A stretch of DNA of 7,938 nt from Dialister sp. UBA734 (GTDB lineage: Bacteria; Bacillota; Negativicutes; Veillonellales; Dialisteraceae): NCBI GenBank assembly GCA_002297935.1, contig DBLC01000136.1:4848-12785 (forward strand), in the 5' to 3' direction. This document shows positions 1-4,788 of the stretch, in pieces; the stretch's first letter is position 1, and every line of letters starts with the position of its first letter. Under the pieces are notes generated by a model. The model saw only the letters and a program-made list of their open reading frames with translations. It was not told the DNA's origin and did not search any database. A program made the position numbers and the translations under genes.

Positions 1-183
1 AGGGCCTATCCCGGTAGTACATGGGAAATAAGGAAATAGGTAAAAAGCACTTTTGCTATGAGACACTAGCGAAAGGCGCACTTTCCGGTTGTGACATTTG
101 GCAGGCATACCGGGATAATCCTTATCCACCGCTCCGCGGTCCCCCTTCTCCAGAGGAGAAGGCATTACGTTTCCCTAGAGACA
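1..183. other. Intergenic stretch with inverted repeats, no gene recognised
   Basis: I see no convincing gene here. A perfect 10-bp inverted repeat TATCCCGGTA / TACCGGGATA lies at 7-16 and 108-117, and a perfect 8-bp hairpin CCTTCTCC / GGAGAAGG with a 3-nt loop lies at 144-162. An open frame runs through 21-305, but it crosses the parS site, the GC hairpin repeat and the heptamer array, has no ribosome site, and its product has no recognisable domain, so I treat it as chance. The stretch may be the downstream flank of a gene outside the window. Confidence 0.4.
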
Positions 184-199
184 GGTTTCACGTGAAACA
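184..199. promoter_or_regulatory. parS site 1 (ParB/Spo0J binding site)
   Basis: GGTTTCACGTGAAACA matches the bacterial parS consensus TGTTNCACGTGAAACA at all but the first base, and the 14-bp palindromic core (185-198) is exact. ParB loads here and spreads along DNA for chromosome segregation and SMC loading (family knowledge). It sits 19 bp before a GC-rich hairpin repeat, the same arrangement as parS site 4 in mirror orientation. Confidence 0.85.
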
Positions 200-200
200 T

Positions 201-251
201 TATATAAAAAGGGTATTGGGGCGCTATATGAATGGTGCGCCCCTTCCACCA
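201..251 (+). repeat. GC-hairpin dispersed repeat, copy 1
   Basis: TATATAAAAAGGGTATT leads into a perfect 7-bp stem GGGGCGC (218-224) / GCGCCCC (237-243) with a 12-nt loop, followed by TTCCACCA (244-251). The same order recurs at 1929-1965, 3981-4036 (inverted) and 4240-4292. A heptamer array starts at its right edge. Confidence 0.8.
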
Positions 252-284
252 TTACGCACTACGCACTTCGCATTACGCACTCAA
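250..284 (+). repeat. Heptamer tandem array (CATTACG/CACTACG)
   Basis: Five consecutive 7-bp units: CATTACG, CACTACG, CACTTCG, CATTACG and a degenerate CACTCAA. The period is exact although the unit varies. It begins at the end of the TTCCACCA of the adjoining hairpin repeat. Confidence 0.8.
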
Positions 285-301
285 AGACGAAAATTTCAAA
301 A

Positions 302-330
302 TTGACAACCCCGATTTCCTATGCTATCGT
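302..330 (+). promoter_or_regulatory. Sigma-A type promoter for the leader upstream of the aminotransferase
   Basis: TTGACA (302-307) is a perfect -35 box. With 17-bp spacing it is followed by TATCGT (325-330), a weaker -10. Transcription would start near 337 and run into the structured leader and terminator at 353-453. The -35 follows directly after a heptamer array. Confidence 0.6.
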
Positions 331-336
331 ATAGGC

Positions 337-453
337 AGATTCATATTTGACACTATCCCTGTCACCGGATGGGGAGAAAAAGGGTGTTTATTTCTACTGT
401 AGGTGGATACGGGGAACCGTTGAAAGGTAGAAATAAGCATCCTTTATTTTTTT
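337..453 (+). ncRNA. Structured leader or small RNA, class not recognised
   Basis: The predicted transcript from the promoter at 302-330 forms a small hairpin CTATCC (353-358) / GGATGG (367-372), with one G-U pair and an 8-nt loop, then a long hairpin that is itself a terminator (379-445). The inner end of the long hairpin is capped by ACGG-GGAA-CCGT (409-420), a GNRA tetraloop, above an asymmetric internal loop (398-408 and 421-426). TCACC in the first loop (362-366) can pair with GGTGG (402-406) of the internal loop, which would make a compact folded RNA. It is either an attenuator or riboswitch for the aminotransferase at 647, or a roughly 115-nt small RNA. No T-box sequence is present, and I cannot match it to a known riboswitch. 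Confidence 0.5.
379..453 (+). terminator. Strong intrinsic terminator in the aminotransferase leader
   Basis: Arms 379-397 and 427-445 pair over 19 bp with two G-U pairs and no mismatch. The 3' arm runs into T-rich TTTATTTTTTT ending at 453. It lies between the promoter at 302-330 and the gene at 647, so the gene needs read-through, or a promoter that I do not see. Confidence 0.8.
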
Positions 454-503
454 ATGGCGGCTTGTTTCTTCCTCTTTCAAGTAGCAAGAAACAGGATTTT
501 TCA

Positions 504-603
504 TTGTTGCTGGTTGTTAGTTGTCGGTTGTTTGGCCCAAACAACTAACAACTAACAACTAACAACTAACAACCGACAACCGACAACCGACAACCAACAA
601 CAA
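504..603 (+). repeat. Inverted heptamer array forming a hairpin, upstream of the aminotransferase
   Basis: The left arm (504-531) consists of TTGTTGC, TGGTTGT, TAGTTGT and CGGTTGT. The right arm (541-603) has nine units: four ACAACTA, three ACAACCG, one ACAACCA and one ACAACAA. The arms are complementary and meet at a near-palindrome (527-545). A closely similar element, ending in the same ACAACAAT, sits at 4657-4725 just before ileS. Confidence 0.9.
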
Positions 604-632
604 TGAAAAATGAATGAGCGAGCCGTTATTGC

Positions 633-640
633 AAGGAGGA
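633..640 (+). promoter_or_regulatory. Ribosome binding site deciding the aminotransferase start
   Basis: AAGGAGGA is near perfect and lies 6 nt before ATG at 647. The in-frame ATG at 614 has no such site and lies only 10 bp past the heptamer array, so 647 is preferred. Confidence 0.9.
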
Positions 641-646
641 AAACCT

Positions 647-1777
647 ATGAAAATTGCACCGTTTGCTGTGGAAGAATGGATGAATACCTATGAAGTGGGC
701 GCCAAGTACAATATTGCTGAGACTTGTGTGGATTCTGTTTCTATGGACGAGTTGTTTGCACTGACCGGTACGGACAAGGAAGCCTTTCTCAATGATTTCT
801 GCGCCCGCCGTTTGACCTATGGGGACATCGAAGGCCGGCCGGATTTCAAGAAAGGCATCGCGTCGCTGTATAAAAGTATTTCCCCGGAGGAAATTGTGCC
901 GACCCATGGGGCGTCTGGGGCGAATCATCACATTTTCTATTCCCTGGTGCAGCCGGGGGATCGGGTGATTTCCATCATGCCCACGTACCAGCAGCTCTAT
1001 TCCATTCCGGAATCGTTGGGTGCCGACGTGAAGGTGATGCATCTGACCAAAGAAAACGGCTACCTGCCGGACCTGGAAGAGTTGAAACGGCTGGCGCTGC
1101 CGGGGGCGAAGGTGATTTGTCTGAACAATCCGAACAATCCCACCGGCGCTTTGATGAGCGAAGACTTGCTGAAGGAAATCGTGGCTATCGCCCGTTCTGT
1201 TGATGCCTATGTGCTGGTGGACGAAGTGTACCGCCACCTGACCCAGACCGATGTATGGCCGGCGTCCATTGTGGATTTGTACGAAAAAGGGATTTCCACC
1301 AGCTCCATGTCGAAAGTGTTTTCTCTGGCCGGGCTACGGCTGGGCTGGATTGCCACCCACGACAAGGTGGTGCTGAAATCCTGCTGGTCCCACCGCGATT
1401 ACGATTTGGTCAGCTGCGGCATGTTTGACGAAACCGTGGCAGCCCTGGCATTGTCTCATAAAGAAAAATTACTGGAAAGAAATAAAAAAATCGTGCGGGA
1501 CAATCTAGCCATCCTGGACGATTGGGTCAAGAGCGAACCTCACGTTTCCTATGTGAAGCCCCAGGCCGGCACCACTGCCTTGGTCTACTACGATCTGCCC
1601 ATGGATTCCTATAGCTTCTGCAAAAAGATGTATCACGAAACCGGTGCCTTCGTGACACCAGGCGATTGCTTTGAAGAACCATGCTCCATGCGCATCGGCT
1701 ACGCCGCTGATACAGAAACGCTGAAAAAAGGATTGGCGGCGGTCAGCGAGTTTATACGATTGGTGACTGGGGACTAG
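647..1777 (+). CDS. Class I/II fold-type I PLP-dependent aminotransferase
   Basis: A 376-residue cytosolic aminotransferase of the AspC-like superfamily, transferring an amino group between an amino acid and a 2-oxo acid through PLP; the substrate cannot be read from sequence. Visible family residues are the NNPNNPTG block (160-167, cofactor-binding Asn164), DEVY (Asp192 and Tyr195), the Schiff-base lysine K223 in SMSKVFSLAGLRLGWI, and the carboxylate-binding Arg349 in SMRIGYA. An ASGANHH segment precedes the large-domain core. The length is normal. The start at 647 follows AAGGAGGA at 6 nt; a frame extension to 614 adds 11 poor residues. The last codons (VTGD and stop) lie inside a heptamer array. 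Upstream is a promoter, a structured terminator-bearing leader and a heptamer hairpin, which suggests attenuation control. The family assignment is secure; the specific enzyme is not. Confidence 0.9.
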   Translation: MKIAPFAVEEWMNTYEVGAKYNIAETCVDSVSMDELFALTGTDKEAFLNDFCARRLTYGDIEGRPDFKKGIASLYKSISPEEIVPTHGASGANHHIFYSLVQPGDRVISIMPTYQQLYSIPESLGADVKVMHLTKENGYLPDLEELKRLALPGAKVICLNNPNNPTGALMSEDLLKEIVAIARSVDAYVLVDEVYRHLTQTDVWPASIVDLYEKGISTSSMSKVFSLAGLRLGWIATHDKVVLKSCWSHRDYDLVSCGMFDETVAALALSHKEKLLERNKKIVRDNLAILDDWVKSEPHVSYVKPQAGTTALVYYDLPMDSYSFCKKMYHETGAFVTPGDCFEEPCSMRIGYAADTETLKKGLAAVSEFIRLVTGD

Positions 1778-1810
1778 TGACTGGGGATTAGGCCCTAGGG
1801 ATTAGGAAAT
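1762..1810 (+). repeat. Heptamer tandem array overlapping the aminotransferase stop
   Basis: Seven units in one register: GGTGACT, GGGGACT, AGTGACT, GGGGATT, AGGCCCT, AGGGATT, AGGAAAT. The first two units and the first bases of the third encode the last residues (VTGD) and the TAG stop. The unit types GGTGACT and AGGGATT recur at 7651-7699, and AGGGATT and AGGCCCT recur inverted at 4337-4371. Confidence 0.85.
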
Positions 1811-1819
1811 CATTGGTAT

Positions 1820-1877
1820 TAAGAAGGCGATATGATGAGAGGTTTCACGTGAAACATTTCATCATATCGCCTTCTTA
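1820..1877. repeat. 58-bp palindrome centred on parS
   Basis: AAGAAGGCGATATGATGA (1821-1838) is perfectly repeated in inverse at 1859-1876, extended by one pair at each end, and the axis falls between 1848 and 1849, exactly the axis of the parS core at 1842-1855. The only interruptions are a G-T and an A-G position between arm and core. It could extrude as a cruciform, or act in RNA as a strong hairpin ending the aminotransferase transcript, although no T-run follows. Confidence 0.85.
1841..1856. promoter_or_regulatory. parS site 2 (ParB/Spo0J binding site)
   Basis: GGTTTCACGTGAAACA has the exact 14-bp parS core at 1842-1855 and one mismatch to the 16-bp consensus at its first base. It forms the centre of the 58-bp palindrome at 1820-1877. 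Confidence 0.85.
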
Positions 1878-1928
1878 GCGTTTCCTTAGTCTTCCTTTTG
1901 GGTGTAAAATAAAGGAAATATAAATTAA

Positions 1929-1965
1929 GGCGGCGCTTTTATATTTTGATGCGCCGCTACCACCA
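1929..1965 (+). repeat. GC-hairpin dispersed repeat, copy 2 (divergent)
   Basis: The 7-bp stem GCGGCGC (1930-1936) / GCGCCGC (1951-1957) encloses a TTTATATTTTGAT-type loop, then TACCACCA (1958-1965). Relative to the other copies both arms carry compensating changes (GGGGCGC to GCGGCGC and GCGCCCC to GCGCCGC), so pairing is kept while sequence drifts. The AAGGGTATT segment found before other copies is absent. Confidence 0.7.
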
Positions 1966-1966
1966 T

Positions 1967-2001
1967 TTCTAACTTCTCACTTCTAACTTCTCACTCGTGA
2001 C
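1967..2001 (+). repeat. Heptamer tandem array (TTCTAAC/TTCTCAC)
   Basis: TTCTAAC, TTCTCAC, TTCTAAC, TTCTCAC and a degenerate TCGTGAC follow in strict 7-bp register. It again begins right after the CCACCA of a GC-hairpin repeat and ends 45 bp before the lonC start. I see no convincing sigma-A promoter for lonC between here and 2046. Confidence 0.8.
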
Positions 2002-2046
2002 GGTTTAGTGACGATAGGGCAGTGATAAGAGAAAGGAAGCAGATTT

Positions 2047-3969
2047 ATGGAAGACGTAAAGGATTTACTCAGTCGCCTGAAAAATCAAATCGACGGCACC
2101 ATGAGCAACATAGACGATGAAGAATTGAACCGGCAACTCAATGCCATTTACAGCATCTACGCCACGGCCATGGGGCCGGAGCAGATCATCGTGCAGGCCA
2201 GCCAGTACAATGCGGTGAAGTACATGCACGACGAAAATCCCCGGATTCGGCTGATTGGCATGGAGCGGCTCATTCTGGAAAGCCAAGACTACAGCCGGCA
2301 GCCGACGGACGAAGAAATTCCCGCCATTTTGGACAAGTTGGAAGATAAGCTGGCGGAAATATTGGCTCGTCAAGCCGTAGAGCGGCAGTTGGAGCAGAAA
2401 ATTACGAGTCGCTTAGAAGAGCGGCACGAAGAGTACATCAATGAAATTCGCCAGGAAATTCTGTCGGAAGAAACGCAAACCACGGAGACGCCGCAGAACA
2501 AGCACAAAATGGAAAAACTGGAAGCCATGGACCGGGTGCAGCTCACCGCCAGTGTGATGCAAGTGGTTCGTCCCCAGAATCTGTCGGAAATCATTGGTCA
2601 AGACCGGGCGGTGAAAGCCCTGGCATCTCGTATTTCCTCTCCTTATCCGCAGCATATTCTTCTCTACGGTCCGCCTGGTGTGGGAAAAACCACAGCGGCC
2701 CGGCTGGTGCTGGAAGAAGCGAAACAATTATCCTACACCGCCTTTGGGAAAGATGCCCCCTTTGTGGAATGTGACGGTACCACCCTTCGGTGGGACAACC
2801 ACGACATGACCAATCCCCTCATTGGCTCCGTGCACGACCCGATTTACCAGGGCGCCCAGAAAGAACTGGCTGACGAAGGCATTCCGGAACCGAAACCGGG
2901 CTTGGTCACCGACGCCCATGGAGGCATTCTCTTCATTGATGAAATCGGCGAACTGGACCCGATGATGCTGAACAAACTGCTGAAAGTGCTGGAAGACAAG
3001 CGAGTCTATTTTGAGTCCGCCTACTACGACGAAGAAAATCCCCAAGTGCCGGCGTACATCAAGAAACTCTTCCGAGAAGGGGCTCCGGCGGATTTCATTC
3101 TCATCGGCGCCACCACCCGAGCCCCGGAAGACATCAATCCAGCCATTCGCTCTCGCTGCGCGGAAATTTTCTTCGATCCCCTGCAGCCGTTTCACGTGAA
3201 ACAAATCGTGGAAAAAGCGGCCCAGAAACTGTTGGTCACCCTGGAAGACGGCGTGGCAGACACCATTAGCCAGTACACCATGGAAGGCAGAAAAGCGGTG
3301 AACCTTCTGGCCGATGCCTACAGCTTGGCAGTCTATGAAAAAGGAAATACAGAGGACATTCATGTTTCCCAAGCCCTGATGGAACAAACCGCCCGGGCCA
3401 GCCGCCTGTCGCCGTGGGTGAAAAAGATTGCCTCCGACACAGCCAAAGTGGGCCACATCTACGGCCTCGGTGTGGCCGGCTATTGGGGAAGCACCATTGA
3501 AATCGAAGCGGTAGCCTTCCCAGCCATGGACGCCGGCAAAGGGACCATTCACTTCAATGAAACCGCAGGCTCCATGGCGAAAGACTCGGTCACCACCGCC
3601 GCCGCCGTGGTGCGGTCCCTGACGAACAAACGCCTCTCCGATTACGACCTCCATATCAACATCATAGGTGGAGGAAATATCGATGGCCCCTCCGCCGGCT
3701 GCGCCATCACCTGCGCCATCCTGTCCGCCATAGAAAACATTCCCCTCCGCCAAGACTACGCCGTGACAGGAGAAATCTCCCTCTCCGGCGAAGTGAAACC
3801 CGTTGGCGGCATCCAAGAAAAAGCCTTCGGCGCTCGGCAGGCCGGGATGAAAGGAATCATACTGCCTAAGGCCAATCGAAGCGATTTGGGCGAATCGGAT
3901 ATGTCGCTTACCATAGAGGCAGTGTCTCATATACGAGAAGTGCTTTCTATAATGAGGAATGAGGAGTGA
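2047..3969 (+). CDS. lonC: LonC-like ATP-dependent serine protease
   Basis: A 640-residue AAA+ protease that unfolds and degrades proteins in the cytosol, closest to the LonB/LonC branch. Residues 1-170 are a charged, helical, probably coiled-coil N region in place of the LonA substrate domain, and there is no membrane segment such as LonB has. The AAA+ core follows: Walker A GPPGVGKTT (208-216), Walker B LFIDE with D298 and E299, sensor region GATTRAPEDINPAIRSRC. The Lon protease domain ends the protein, with the catalytic Ser549 in GPSAGCAI and Lys592 in VGGIQEKAFGA, 43 residues apart as in E. coli Lon. The start follows AAAGGA by 9 nt. LonB/LonC are linked to endospore formers (family knowledge). 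Oddities: codons 381-386 (PFHVKQ) contain a perfect parS core, and the last codons (MRNEE, stop) lie in a heptamer array. LonB is the main alternative name. Confidence 0.9.
   Translation: MEDVKDLLSRLKNQIDGTMSNIDDEELNRQLNAIYSIYATAMGPEQIIVQASQYNAVKYMHDENPRIRLIGMERLILESQDYSRQPTDEEIPAILDKLEDKLAEILARQAVERQLEQKITSRLEERHEEYINEIRQEILSEETQTTETPQNKHKMEKLEAMDRVQLTASVMQVVRPQNLSEIIGQDRAVKALASRISSPYPQHILLYGPPGVGKTTAARLVLEEAKQLSYTAFGKDAPFVECDGTTLRWDNHDMTNPLIGSVHDPIYQGAQKELADEGIPEPKPGLVTDAHGGILFIDEIGELDPMMLNKLLKVLEDKRVYFESAYYDEENPQVPAYIKKLFREGAPADFILIGATTRAPEDINPAIRSRCAEIFFDPLQPFHVKQIVEKAAQKLLVTLEDGVADTISQYTMEGRKAVNLLADAYSLAVYEKGNTEDIHVSQALMEQTARASRLSPWVKKIASDTAKVGHIYGLGVAGYWGSTIEIEAVAFPAMDAGKGTIHFNETAGSMAKDSVTTAAAVVRSLTNKRLSDYDLHINIIGGGNIDGPSAGCAITCAILSAIENIPLRQDYAVTGEISLSGEVKPVGGIQEKAFGARQAGMKGIILPKANRSDLGESDMSLTIEAVSHIREVLSIMRNEE
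3188..3203. promoter_or_regulatory. parS site 3, inside the lonC coding sequence
   Basis: CGTTTCACGTGAAACA carries the exact parS core at 3189-3202. It encodes part of PFHVKQ in the AAA+ domain of lonC, so it is under dual constraint. Confidence 0.8.
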
Positions 3970-3978
3970 GGAATTGGG
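3951..3978 (+). repeat. Heptamer tandem array overlapping the lonC stop
   Basis: AATGAGG, AATGAGG, AGTGAGG and AATTGGG follow in 7-bp register. The first three units encode the final MRNEE and the TGA stop of lonC. The inverse unit (CACTCCT) is the main unit of the array at 4291-4378. A GC-hairpin repeat in inverse orientation follows at once. Confidence 0.8.
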
Positions 3979-3980
3979 AA

Positions 3981-4036
3981 TGGTGGAAGGGGCGCATCAA
4001 AAATATAGGGCGCCCCAATACCCCTCTTTTATATGT
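3981..4036 (-). repeat. GC-hairpin dispersed repeat, copy 3 (inverted)
   Basis: Read on the minus strand the order is TATAAAAGAGGGGTATT, stem GGGGCGC / GCGCCCC (4010-4016 with 3989-3995), loop, TTCCACCA (3988 to 3981), then heptamers. It is a mirror copy of 201-251, with a parS core 18 bp from the stem just as in copy 1. Downstream of lonC it could also serve as an RNA hairpin. Confidence 0.8.
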
Positions 4037-4049
4037 TTCACGTGAAACG
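4034..4049. promoter_or_regulatory. parS site 4 (ParB/Spo0J binding site)
   Basis: TGTTTCACGTGAAACG has the exact core at 4035-4048 and a single mismatch to the 16-bp consensus. It is joined to the inverted GC-hairpin repeat at 3981-4036. Confidence 0.85.
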
Positions 4050-4066
4050 TATGTAACGGGTTATTA

Positions 4067-4228
4067 TTCTGCTGCTTTCGATTATTTCACAAAGAGCATG
4101 TACAGCTAGTGACAAGGGTAAAAGGGTTATAAAAGGTTATGGAAATACGGAATAGCATAACCTTTTATAACCCTTTATAACCTTGTGACAAGCCGTAGTT
4201 TTTCTTTGTGAAACAATCGGAATCAGAA
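4067..4228. repeat. Large compound palindrome with AT-rich core
   Basis: Outer arms 4076-4095 and 4203-4222 are complementary over 20 bp with one mismatch and one wobble, extended by TTCTG (4067-4071) / CAGAA (4224-4228). The inner arms 4124-4141 and 4156-4173 are perfect over 18 bp around a 14-nt loop, extended by imperfect pairing of 4112-4123 with 4174-4186. GGTTATAAAAGG-type blocks are repeated within it. The outer arms contain TTTCAC and GTGAAA, the two halves of parS. No gene is seen in it. Confidence 0.75.
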
Positions 4229-4239
4229 GAATTATACCC

Positions 4240-4292
4240 TTTATAAAAGGGGCATTGGGGCGCCCTATAAATTTGATGCGCCCCTTCCACCA
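4240..4292 (+). repeat. GC-hairpin dispersed repeat, copy 4
   Basis: TTTATAAAAGGGGCATT precedes stem GGGGCGC (4257-4263) / GCGCCCC (4278-4284), then TTCCACCA (4285-4292) and a heptamer array. It is very close to copies 1 and 3 but has no intact parS beside it. Confidence 0.8.
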
Positions 4293-4378
4293 CTCCTCAC
4301 TCCTAATTCCTCACTCCTCACTCCTCACTATTTCCCAATCCCTAGGGCCTAGCTACTAATCCCTAGCTACTCCCCAGA
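4291..4378 (+). repeat. Long heptamer tandem array (CACTCCT, AATCCCT, AGCTACT)
   Basis: About twelve units run in one unbroken 7-bp period: CACTCCT twice, AATTCCT, CACTCCT twice, CACTATT, then AATCCCT, AGGGCCT, AGCTACT, AATCCCT, AGCTACT and a degenerate CCCCAGA. The second half is the inverse of the AGGGATT/AGGCCCT units at 1790-1803. It ends 15 bp before the -35 box of ileS. Confidence 0.85.
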
Positions 4379-4393
4379 CAATCAAAAATCCCC

Positions 4394-4422
4394 TTGACTT
4401 CCCTCTCTCATATATATATAAT
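4394..4422 (+). promoter_or_regulatory. Sigma-A promoter of ileS
   Basis: TTGACT (4394-4399), a 17-bp spacer and TATAAT (4417-4422) form a near-consensus promoter. The start would be near 4429, giving an mRNA leader of about 360 nt with parS and the T-box. Confidence 0.85.
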
Positions 4423-4451
4423 GAAAAACGTTATACAAGCATGGATGAAGA

Positions 4452-4467
4452 CGTTTCACGTGAAACT
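4452..4467. promoter_or_regulatory. parS site 5, in the ileS leader
   Basis: CGTTTCACGTGAAACT has the exact core at 4453-4466. It lies at about +24 to +39 of the predicted ileS transcript, before T-box stem I, so bound ParB could hinder the polymerase (inference). In RNA the same bases can form a 5' hairpin. Confidence 0.8.
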
Positions 4468-4474
4468 TATTTCT

Positions 4475-4644
4475 AGAGAGCTGTCCATTGGTGGAAGGGT
4501 GGCAATGAGGGCGTGAATGGATCACTTCGGAGCTTCAGGGAAGAAAAGCCCTGACGGGACATCGTTAACTGTACCGAGTGGCCGGAAGGTCATTAGGGTG
4601 GTACCACGGGAATTTTCTCGCCCCTTATCGGGCGGGATTTTTTT
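4475..4644 (+). promoter_or_regulatory. T-box riboswitch (tRNA-Ile sensing) controlling ileS
   Basis: Stem I begins near AGAGAG (4474-4479) and its specifier region reads GAATGGATCACTTCGGAG, with AUC (4521-4523) as the Ile codon followed by the conserved A. Stem III is CAGGG (4536-4540) / CCCTG (4549-4553). The T-box sequence AGGGTGGTACCACGG is at 4595-4609; its TGGT (4599-4602) can pair with the ACCA end of uncharged tRNA-Ile. The antiterminator pairs AGGG (4595-4598) with CCCT (4622-4625) and CGGGAA (4607-4612) with TTCTCG (4615-4620). This excludes the terminator at 4617-4636. When tRNA-Ile is uncharged, ileS is transcribed. Confidence 0.92.
4617..4644 (+). terminator. T-box attenuator terminator of ileS
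   Basis: CTCGCCC (4617-4623) pairs with GGGCGGG (4630-4636), one G-U pair, 6-nt loop, followed by seven T after one A. Its 5' arm is shared with the antiterminator. Confidence 0.9.
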
Positions 4645-4656
4645 ATTTTCTGAAAT

Positions 4657-4725
4657 TTGTTGTTGGTTGTTAGTTGCTGGTTGTTTGGGGATTTCCAACA
4701 ACCAACAACTAACAACCGACAACAA
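4657..4725 (+). repeat. Inverted heptamer array forming a hairpin, upstream of ileS
   Basis: The left arm TTGTTGT, TGGTTGT, TAGTTGC, TGGTTGT (4657-4684) is complementary to ACAACCA, ACAACTA, ACAACCG, ACAACAA (4698-4725). It closely resembles the element at 504-603 and holds the same place: after a leader terminator and before the ribosome site. Confidence 0.9.
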
Positions 4726-4788
4726 TACCGCCATGTTTATTTTAAAGTAGGTATTTCCATAGAGACACATTTCACTAGGAGGAACAAC

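Noticed and set aside
184..199. Noc binding sites instead of parS
   Set aside because: The Noc site is ATTTCCCGGGAAAT; all six sites here have CACGTG at the centre and match parS.
21..305. 94-residue open frame on the + strand
   Set aside because: It spans the parS site, the GC-hairpin repeat and a heptamer array, has no ribosome site and no recognisable domain.
398..426. Cyclic-di-GMP-I riboswitch, from a faint likeness of GGTGGATACGGGGAACCG to its 3' part
   Set aside because: The conserved GCAAA and the rest of the aptamer are missing.
541..603. Possible CRISPR array
   Set aside because: Units are 7 bp with no spacers, so this is a simple tandem repeat.
2004..2030. A sigma-A promoter directly before lonC
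   Set aside because: TTTAGT- and TGATAA-like boxes can be drawn, but both are weak and no better than chance in this sequence.
2728..3930. 400-residue open frame opposite lonC, with others opposite lonC and the aminotransferase
   Set aside because: Antisense shadows of clear genes, with no ribosome site or domain.
4517..4750. 77-residue open frame in the ileS leader
   Set aside because: It lies inside the T-box, its terminator and the heptamer hairpin, all explained as RNA and repeat structure.
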